Assembly: GCF_001613225.1 (NCBI RefSeq)
Contig: NZ_BDBY01000096.1
Span: 1-64,000 of the forward strand
Length of the DNA: 64,000 bases
Reading direction: 5' to 3'
DNA from: Nocardia pseudovaccinii NBRC 100343
Lineage (GTDB): Bacteria > Actinomycetota > Actinomycetes > Mycobacteriales > Mycobacteriaceae
In this document: one piece after another, positions 54,906 to 61,824 of the stretch
Layout: the number at the start of each line of letters is the position of its first letter
How positions within the stretch are numbered: the stretch's first letter is position 1
Translations under genes and position numbers: made by a program
Notes under the pieces: model-generated
Told to the model about the DNA's origin: nothing
Database searches by the model: none
What the model saw: the letters and a program-made list of their open reading frames with translations, nothing else

Positions 54906-57625
54906 GAGCTGTGTTCCTGAACGATGGTTGCGGTTCCGGCCTTGCCGTCGAGAATCAGCACATCCCCGCTGGCGACCAGCCGGGTGACGCCCGCAACGCC
55001 GACGACGGTGGGAATGCCGAGTTCACGGCCGATAATGGCGGTATGGGAGAGCGGGCTGCCCTTCTCGCTGACCAATCCACCGGCGGCCACCATCAGGAAG
55101 ACCCAACCGGGATCGGTACTGGCTGCGACGAGGATCTGACCGTCGACCACCACATCCGGTTCCGGAGTGGCCAACACCAGTGCCGGAGCTTCGACTCGGC
55201 CCGGCGCGCAACCGATTCCGTGTAGCACACTGCCGGAATCGCCGTTGGGAGCCGGATGGTCGAAGCCCGGATCGTTGAAACCGACGGCCGCGATTCCAGC
55301 CGTGACGATCCGCGACGGCAGTTGCTCGACGCGCCACCGCTCGTGATCGCTCTTACGTCTGACGACCGTCCGCGCCGCATCGGTATCGACAGCGGTCCCC
55401 CGGGTAAGGGCCGCGATCTCCTCGTAGGTGAGCCAGAAGATATCGCGCGGATCCTCGAGCAGTCCAGCCGCGTGCATCTGCCTGCCGTATTCCCGGAATA
55501 CCCGTTTGACCAGGCCGAAGGAACGGCTGCGACCCAGCCGCATATTCTCGCGCTGTTTCACATGCTCGCGCGCCCGCCCGAGTGCGAACCGGAACGCCAA
55601 CCGTTGCGGAAGCTTTCCACGGAACAGCCTCGCCGCGGTGCGCTCCGCGTCGCGGCGGATCTGCTTTTCGCGCGCCGCCATGTCGTCGATGTTCTGACCG
55701 CCACGCAGGTAGTTGCGCAGCATAGGAACCAGTCGCTCCGGATGCTCGCCCAGCGGATCGGTTTCCAGCTTCAGCTCGTCCACGGTACGGTCGCCGAACA
55801 GGGCGATATGGCGCAGGCATGCACCGCGGAAATCGGCGAATTCGGGCTGTGCCAGGGCTTTCCACACTTCGTGCGGTTCCAGTGGCCCCTCGAACAGCTC
55901 ACGCAGCGCGGCATCCGCCCGGACCGTCGCGGTCAGCGCGAGCGCCGAGCGGACCGGGTCGACACTGTCGACACCTTCTTCGCCGCAGAACAATTCATTG
56001 CGCAAAGTGATGGCGGATGGCTCGGTGAGGCCTTCGCGTTCCAGCAGCAGACCCACGACGTGGAACATCTGCTGGGCCAGAAAGTCATTGAAGATCTGCA
56101 CCGCGTAGGCGGGGACGAGTTCGTGCAGGCAGCGTTCCATCCATTCGAGTAGTGCTTCCGGATCCCGTTCCCGCTCCGGTGTTTCCGGGTCGAGCCGGTG
56201 GTCCAGATCGACGGTGAAGGCCTGGAGTTCGGCGAAGAACGCGCGCAGCCGCCGCGGTAGCCGCAGCCAGCCAACGGTGATGATGGCAGCGATACGCAAG
56301 CGCAGCAGATACATCTTCGCCCGCGCCAGCCCCTGTTTCGGCGCGGCCGGGCGCTGGTAGCGATTCTCGATATTGAGTGCCGCCTCCCAGCCTTCGATGG
56401 CGAACTCCATACCCGGGATCTGCAGGAACAGCCGGTACCAGTTGCTGATGTTGTAGTAGATGCGCCCGTGCGCGGTACCGACCAAATAGGGGTACAGGCT
56501 CGCGGCATTGCGGTCGACGATGGCGTCGGTTGCGCCGAAATCCTTGTGACAGGCCCGGAACACCTGCTCATAGGCGTTCCGCAGGATCGAAAAGGTCAGC
56601 GGGCTGGAAAGACCGGGATAGGACTCGGCGACGTTCACATTGTCGAAAATGGTTTCGCGGGCACCGGTCGCGGTGATCGGGCGGGCCTGGAGCAGGTACA
56701 GCGCGCCCTCGGCGTCATAGGCCCATTCGACATCCTGTGGCGCGTCGAAGGTATCGGCCAATCCCGTTGCGGTATCGACGAGTTCGACTACCTGTGCGTC
56801 GGTGAGTGCCTGGCCGGTTACGGCGGTGATCTGCTCGATGACGGTGCCGGAACCATCGGCCGCAACCGCGACCCGGCTCTGCTTCTCGGCCACCGAACGG
56901 GAAACGATCGTGCGCGCGGCGGCATCGACGAAGTAGGTATCGCACTCCACGGTTCCGGCGACGACACCTTCGCCCAGGCCGAGGGCCGCCGAGACGACGG
57001 CCTCGCCCGGGTCGCCGGTCTGCGGGTTGCAGCTGAAGGCGACACCGGAGACCGCACTGTCGATCAGCACCTGGACCAGGACGGCACAGTCGATCTCGGT
57101 ATTGTCCAGTCCACGATGTCCTCGGTAGAAAAGTGACCGCTCCGAGTAGGCCGAGGCGAGCACTTCCAGCACCGCCGCCGATACGTCCGCCGGGGCGACA
57201 TTCAGCAGGGTATCGAGTTGGCCCGCGAAGGAGTCCGTCGCCGAATCCTCGCCGCTCACCGAGGAACGCACAGCCAGGCGAACACCGGATTGTGCTGTGC
57301 GCTCGGCGATTTCGCGAATCTCCGCGCTCAGCTCGGTGTTGATATCCGCTGGGATCGGCTGAGCACGGATAACCGTGCGGATCTCCCCCGACACCGCCCG
57401 CAACGACGCCGGATCGGAGTGATCGAGCGAATCCAGCGCGTCGGCGATGGATCCGCGGATCGGTTCGAGGATGCGCGCACACGCGGCGGCACTCAGCACC
57501 ACGAACGGTGGCACCCGATATCCGGCCGCTACGAGCCTACCGAGATTCGCGGCCTTGGCGCCCACTTGCGGCGCCATCGTCGCATCGGCGGCGAGTGCGG
57601 TATCGCTGACGGTTGTTCCGTTCAT
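54902..57625 (-). CDS. PEP-synthase/rifampin-phosphotransferase-like enzyme
   Basis: The 907-residue product has an N-terminal ATP-grasp PPDK domain (VRLAVRSSVSGEDSATDSFA near residue 125, DVEWAYDAEGALYLLQARPI), a long helical middle and a C-terminal phosphohistidine domain (GSPLSHTAIIGRELGIPTVV, His near 860). The PEP/pyruvate barrel of true PEP synthase is missing. This is the layout of rifampin phosphotransferase, which passes the beta-phosphate of ATP through the His to a small-molecule hydroxyl. I infer phosphorylation of a pathway intermediate. ATG 57625 overlaps the P450 stop by 4 nt. Confidence 0.85.
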   Translation of the reverse strand: MNGTTVSDTALAADATMAPQVGAKAANLGRLVAAGYRVPPFVVLSAAACARILEPIRGSIADALDSLDHSDPASLRAVSGEIRTVIRAQPIPADINTELSAEIREIAERTAQSGVRLAVRSSVSGEDSATDSFAGQLDTLLNVAPADVSAAVLEVLASAYSERSLFYRGHRGLDNTEIDCAVLVQVLIDSAVSGVAFSCNPQTGDPGEAVVSAALGLGEGVVAGTVECDTYFVDAAARTIVSRSVAEKQSRVAVAADGSGTVIEQITAVTGQALTDAQVVELVDTATGLADTFDAPQDVEWAYDAEGALYLLQARPITATGARETIFDNVNVAESYPGLSSPLTFSILRNAYEQVFRACHKDFGATDAIVDRNAASLYPYLVGTAHGRIYYNISNWYRLFLQIPGMEFAIEGWEAALNIENRYQRPAAPKQGLARAKMYLLRLRIAAIITVGWLRLPRRLRAFFAELQAFTVDLDHRLDPETPERERDPEALLEWMERCLHELVPAYAVQIFNDFLAQQMFHVVGLLLEREGLTEPSAITLRNELFCGEEGVDSVDPVRSALALTATVRADAALRELFEGPLEPHEVWKALAQPEFADFRGACLRHIALFGDRTVDELKLETDPLGEHPERLVPMLRNYLRGGQNIDDMAAREKQIRRDAERTAARLFRGKLPQRLAFRFALGRAREHVKQRENMRLGRSRSFGLVKRVFREYGRQMHAAGLLEDPRDIFWLTYEEIAALTRGTAVDTDAARTVVRRKSDHERWRVEQLPSRIVTAGIAAVGFNDPGFDHPAPNGDSGSVLHGIGCAPGRVEAPALVLATPEPDVVVDGQILVAASTDPGWVFLMVAAGGLVSEKGSPLSHTAIIGRELGIPTVVGVAGVTRLVASGDVLILDGKAGTATIVQEHSS

Positions 57626-59025
57626 TGCGCGGCCTCCTGCATGGTCGTCGCCGACGGCACCGCGGACCCACGCCGGGTGAGCCGCACGAGTACCGGATCG
57701 GGGGTATTGGAGATCTCCGGGTTCTCCCGCACCCGCATCCCGTTGACGAGTTCGATGTCGTAGCGCGCCAACAGCATTGCGATGCCCACCCGCACCTCCA
57801 TCAGCGCCATGTGCTGGCCGACGCACAGATGCGCGCCCCAGCCGAACGGGAAGTAGCGGTACGGCGGGCGCGCCTTGGTCTGCTCCTTGGTGAACCGCTC
57901 CGGATCGAACGTCAGTGGTGAATCCCAGAATTCGGGGAAGCGATGGTTCACGAACGGGCTGATCACCACGATCGCGCCCGGTTGCAGATCGAAGCGGTCG
58001 AAAGAGTCCGGTTCGACGGCGGTGCGGCTGAATGCCCACGCGGGTGGGTGCAGACGCATGGCCTCGTCGATCGCGCGCCCGGTCAGCTCCAGTGCGGGCA
58101 GGGCCCGGTCGAGACCATCGGTCAGCGCGAGTGCGATGTCGATCTCGTCGCGTACCCGCGCGAGCACGGCCGGGTTGTGGGCCAGTTCGTAGATGGTCCA
58201 CGCCATCGCGCCGCCGGTGGTCTCGTGTCCGGCCAGCAGGAAGGTGAGCACCTCGTGACGCAGTTGCGCGTCATCCATGGCGTGCCCGGCATCATCGCGG
58301 GCCGCGAGCAATCGGGCCAGCAGGGACGTCGCTTCGGCATCGGCGTCTCGATGACGCTGGATGACGCTGTCCACCACGCGATGTAGTCGTTCGCGAACCC
58401 CCTGGAAGCGGCGATTGGCCGGGGTCGGCACATTCGGCGGGACTTGGATGGGCGCGGCCATATGCCGCATCACCCACGAAACACCCTCGCGCACATCGTC
58501 TTCGATCTGGGGCAGGACACCGTCGATATCGGAGCCCATGACCGCGCGGCACACCACATCGGCCGCGAAACCCATCACCTCGGGAACCAGGTCGAAGGCC
58601 GTGCCCGTCGCGGCGTAGGCATCGAGGCGATCGAGCATCCGCTGTCCGCATTCGACCATGAGCGGAATCTCGGTGTCGACGTGACGGCGGGAGAATGCGG
58701 GTTTGATCAAGGCGCGCTGACGTTTCCAGAGTTCGCCGCCGCTGGTCAGGAGTCCGGGGCCGAGCAAGTAGTTCAGGCTCTGATAGCTGATCCCCTTCTC
58801 GTACTTGGCCGCATCGGTGACCAGCACCTGATTGATGTGCTCCGGGTCGACGAGCAGATGCATCTGCTGATGCACCAGCCGCAGCCGGACGCTCCCGCCA
58901 TGAGCGACGGCCTGCTCGTAGAACAGCGCGAGCGGGTCGGCGCGGTAATCCGGATACGCACCCAGTGGATGTCGCAGCGCAGGACCGCCGAGCCTGCGGC
59001 CGTGGAACTTCGGCTGCACACTCAT
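57622..59025 (-). CDS. Cytochrome P450
   Basis: The 467-aa product has the I-helix AGHETTGGAM (about residue 265), ExxR in IDEAMRLHPPAWAF (about 322) and the heme-Cys loop FPFGWGAHLCVGQHMAL (Cys near 401). The overall style (FNHRFPEFWDSPLTFDPERF-like blocks, length over 460) resembles fatty-acid or lipid hydroxylases of the CYP4/CYP102 type rather than the roughly 400-aa macrolide type. No redox partner is adjacent. It probably hydroxylates the acyl chain or sphingoid-like product. It overlaps both neighbours by ATGA. Confidence 0.9.
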   Translation of the reverse strand: MSVQPKFHGRRLGGPALRHPLGAYPDYRADPLALFYEQAVAHGGSVRLRLVHQQMHLLVDPEHINQVLVTDAAKYEKGISYQSLNYLLGPGLLTSGGELWKRQRALIKPAFSRRHVDTEIPLMVECGQRMLDRLDAYAATGTAFDLVPEVMGFAADVVCRAVMGSDIDGVLPQIEDDVREGVSWVMRHMAAPIQVPPNVPTPANRRFQGVRERLHRVVDSVIQRHRDADAEATSLLARLLAARDDAGHAMDDAQLRHEVLTFLLAGHETTGGAMAWTIYELAHNPAVLARVRDEIDIALALTDGLDRALPALELTGRAIDEAMRLHPPAWAFSRTAVEPDSFDRFDLQPGAIVVISPFVNHRFPEFWDSPLTFDPERFTKEQTKARPPYRYFPFGWGAHLCVGQHMALMEVRVGIAMLLARYDIELVNGMRVRENPEISNTPDPVLVRLTRRGSAVPSATTMQEAAQ

Positions 59026-60737
59026 GCCGCGCCTCCGGCACCGACCAGATCGTCCTGGGCCAGGAAAAGCCGCCTGGCCTCGGCGCGCTGCACCTTGCCG
59101 CTGGTGGTCTTCGGAATGCTGCGCGGCGGCACCACCCGGACCCCGGCGGGCAGCACACCGGTGCGCTTGCTCACCGCGACCCGCACCGCTCGGCGCAACG
59201 CATCGTGTTCGGTCGCCTCCGCACCGGATTCGACAATGAGATGCAGTTCCTCCGAGAGCCCTCGGGTATCGGCATGACCGACGGCCGCGACACCACCGAG
59301 GCGCACACCCGCGACTTCCTGTGCGGCGAGCTCGAAATCGGTGGGCAGGTAGTTCGCGCCGCGGATGATGATCAGGTCCTTATGCCTGCCGGTGATGCGC
59401 AGCCTGCCGTCGCGCAGGTAGCCGATATCGCCGGTGTCCCACCAGCCGTCCCGAGTGGCGGCCGCGGTCTCTTCGGGCAGCCGGAAGTAACCGATGGTCA
59501 TCGATGGGCCGCGGAATTGGATGCGGCCGACCACGTCCGAACCGCACACCGCGCCGTCCTCGTCGACGATGCGTACCTCGGTACCGGGCAGCGGTGCGCC
59601 GCAGTCGACGATGTGCATCACATCGAGGTCGCCTTCCGGAATGTCCAGGGCCACACCATTTTCGGTGAGCGCCCGGCGCGACACCGAGTCGTAGGCGATC
59701 GGCGCGTGCGGGCGATTCACGGTGACCGCGAGGGATGCCTCGGCCATGCCGTAGCAGGGCACCAACGCATCCTTCGGCAGTCCCCAGGCCGCGAACCGGT
59801 CGACGAAACTCTGCACGGTCGGCGGATGGATCGGCTCCGCGCCGCAGAACAGGAACCGCCAGCTCGACAGATCGATGCCGTCGAGTTCGGCGTCGGTAAC
59901 CCGGGCGGCAGCGTATCCGTATGCGAAATTCGGTGCCGCCGTGAATGTTCCGCGATACCGGCTGACCGTACGCAGCCAATCCCCCGGACTGCGCAGGAAT
60001 CGGCTCGGCGGCATGAGCACCGCGTCGATGCCACGGAATACCGGCGTCAGGAATCCGCCGATCAGCCCCATATCGTGGTGCAGCGGCAGCCAGCCGACCC
60101 AGGTGTCGCCCGCGCCCATCGCGGCAGCCTGTGCGATCTGTTCGCAGTTGGCGGCCAGATTCGCGTGGGTGATCTGCACACCTTTCGGTGTTCCCGTCGA
60201 ACCGGAGGTCGCCTGGATGAATGCCAGATCTCCCGGTTCGGGAAGTCTGGGCGCCAGCGTCGGCGCGTCCGGCGAACAGGCCCAGGCGTGCAGCACATCG
60301 CCATCGATGGCGGCCACGGTGTCCGGCAGTGCTCCCCCTGCGAGCACCGACCGCGTCGCGACGACCGCCGCGGGTTCCAGATAGCCGAGCAGCCGAGTGA
60401 ATTTGTCGCGGAAGATATCCGCCGAACCGAACCCGCCCGGCGTCGCCACCGCGGTCGGCACCGCGCCGAGTACCAGCGCACCGAAGAACGCCGTGACGAA
60501 CTCCGGAGAGGTGGGCAGACACAGCATCACCCGATCTCCCGGCTCGACCCCCTCCGCGGCCAGCGCGGCCGCGGTGCGTCCCGCAGCGGCCGCGAGATCG
60601 TCGTGTCGCCAGGCGATTTCACCATCGGCATCGCCGCGCTCCGGAACGAAAATCGTGGACGGTGCCGATGCACCACGCTCGGCGTCGGCCAGTAGCGCAT
60701 GCACGATCGTCGGATGCTGGGGAACCAATTCAGTCAC
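59022..60737 (-). CDS. Fatty acyl-AMP ligase (FAAL-type)
   Basis: The 571-residue adenylating enzyme has [20 protein letters not shown] (about residue 176), PLHHDMGLIGGFLTPVFRGI, NFAYGYAAARV, PCYGMAEASLAVTV and GRHKDLIIIRGANYLPTDFE. The PLHHDMGLIG block and AEASLAV are typical of FAALs, which pass the acyl adenylate to an acyl carrier protein rather than CoA. The acyl carrier protein gene lies directly upstream with a GTGA overlap, which strongly suggests pairing. It starts at GTG 60737. Confidence 0.9.
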   Translation of the reverse strand: MTELVPQHPTIVHALLADAERGASAPSTIFVPERGDADGEIAWRHDDLAAAAGRTAAALAAEGVEPGDRVMLCLPTSPEFVTAFFGALVLGAVPTAVATPGGFGSADIFRDKFTRLLGYLEPAAVVATRSVLAGGALPDTVAAIDGDVLHAWACSPDAPTLAPRLPEPGDLAFIQATSGSTGTPKGVQITHANLAANCEQIAQAAAMGAGDTWVGWLPLHHDMGLIGGFLTPVFRGIDAVLMPPSRFLRSPGDWLRTVSRYRGTFTAAPNFAYGYAAARVTDAELDGIDLSSWRFLFCGAEPIHPPTVQSFVDRFAAWGLPKDALVPCYGMAEASLAVTVNRPHAPIAYDSVSRRALTENGVALDIPEGDLDVMHIVDCGAPLPGTEVRIVDEDGAVCGSDVVGRIQFRGPSMTIGYFRLPEETAAATRDGWWDTGDIGYLRDGRLRITGRHKDLIIIRGANYLPTDFELAAQEVAGVRLGGVAAVGHADTRGLSEELHLIVESGAEATEHDALRRAVRVAVSKRTGVLPAGVRVVPPRSIPKTTSGKVQRAEARRLFLAQDDLVGAGGAA

Positions 60738-60988
60738 TGCTCACCCCGCACGTACCGCACGATCTCGCCGACCGTATTCAACTGTGCCGCAGCGTCTTCC
60801 GGTATGACGATGCCGAATGACTGCTCCAGCTGAATGGTCAGCTCGATCGCGGTCGGCGAATCCAGTCCGTAGTCGATCAATTGCGCGGACGCGTCGATCT
60901 CGTCCGCCGAAACCCACAGCACCTCACCGACAATGGCGCGCACCCGCGCCTCGATCTCGGTCGCCGGGGTACCTGCCTGTGTACTCAC
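60734..60988 (-). CDS. Acyl carrier protein
   Basis: The 84-aa protein has the phosphopantetheine site LIDYGLDSPTAIELTIQLEQ with Ser near residue 40, in place of the usual DSL. It is acidic and helical, as for stand-alone acyl carrier proteins. It starts at GTG 60988 and overlaps both neighbours by 4 nt. Placed between a kinase-like protein and the FAAL, it should carry the acyl chain to the alpha-oxoamine synthase. The phosphopantetheinyl transferase must come from elsewhere in the genome. Confidence 0.9.
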   Translation of the reverse strand: MSTQAGTPATEIEARVRAIVGEVLWVSADEIDASAQLIDYGLDSPTAIELTIQLEQSFGIVIPEDAAAQLNTVGEIVRYVRGEQ

Positions 60989-61824
60989 CCGAGTAACTTC
61001 CCTTCCGTCACGCAGGCGCGGACCGACTCCTCGAGATCGACGCCGTCGCCGGTATCGATGCGGTGGAATCCCACTTCGGGGAAGGCCGCCGCGAGGGTGT
61101 CGCGCACCTGTAGATATCCGTCACGCAGGGCTGCGAGCCGCTCTGCTGTTTCATGGGCCTCCTTCGGCCCGCTCCCCGAACGTTCCGCACACCGTGCCGC
61201 GGCCTGTTCCGGCGGTGCGTCCAGCCAGAGCACCGCGTCGGGCAGTGTCGTGCGAAAGCGGTCGGCGAAGCCGGGGACGGATTCGGTCACATCCCGGCGC
61301 ACCAGATCCGCGATCTCCGACAGCAGCTCCCAGATATCCGGGGAACTGCCCAGACGCGTGGATTCCGACCGTTGCCAAGCGAGGATGTCGTCGAAGGTGC
61401 CCGGACGGTGGCGCTCCAGCACGGCCGCGATCTCCTCGGCGCGATCGTGACCGTTCCATTCCGGGCGGGCCAGCGCGACATACAACGGGCCGTACACCAG
61501 CAATTCGATCAGCGGATGCCGTTCGAATACCAGCACATCCGGTGACCAGGTGCTCAGGAAGTGCCGCTCCACCGGACCGAACAGCGTCATCTGCAGATAC
61601 ATCGCGGTGGCCTTCATTTCCAGGCTGCCGATTCCATCGCATCCGACGCTGAATGCCTTGAGCTGCTGGGATAGGTCCGTCAGCGGCACATTGCGGGTGT
61701 TGTGGAAGTCCGGGCAGGTCATCGAGGCGAAAGAACCAGTGCCCGGCGCCAATTCGCGCAGCCGTGCCATGACCGAGGACTTGCCCGCACCGTCGATGCC
61801 GACAATCGCGACGCGACGGGTCAC
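60985..61824 (-). CDS. Thymidylate-kinase-like P-loop protein
   Basis: The 279-residue product has Walker A VAIVGIDGAGKSSVMARLRE (residues 5-24), an FERHPLIELLVYGPLY lid-side block, LWLDAPPEQAAARCAERSG and RLAALRDGYLQVRDTLAAAF. These match the thymidylate kinase fold, but the protein is longer than true Tmk (about 210 aa) and lacks the DR(Y/F)xxS motif. I infer a kinase acting on a nucleotide, sugar or lipid-head intermediate. GTG 61824, with GGAGGAC upstream, overlaps the preceding stop. It pairs with a second P-loop kinase fused to the next protein. Confidence 0.8.
   Translation of the reverse strand: MTRRVAIVGIDGAGKSSVMARLRELAPGTGSFASMTCPDFHNTRNVPLTDLSQQLKAFSVGCDGIGSLEMKATAMYLQMTLFGPVERHFLSTWSPDVLVFERHPLIELLVYGPLYVALARPEWNGHDRAEEIAAVLERHRPGTFDDILAWQRSESTRLGSSPDIWELLSEIADLVRRDVTESVPGFADRFRTTLPDAVLWLDAPPEQAAARCAERSGSGPKEAHETAERLAALRDGYLQVRDTLAAAFPEVGFHRIDTGDGVDLEESVRACVTEGKLLG

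Noticed and set aside
60985-61824. Housekeeping thymidylate kinase tmk
   Set aside because: It is 70 residues too long, lacks the DR(Y/F)xxS motif, and is embedded in a biosynthetic operon.
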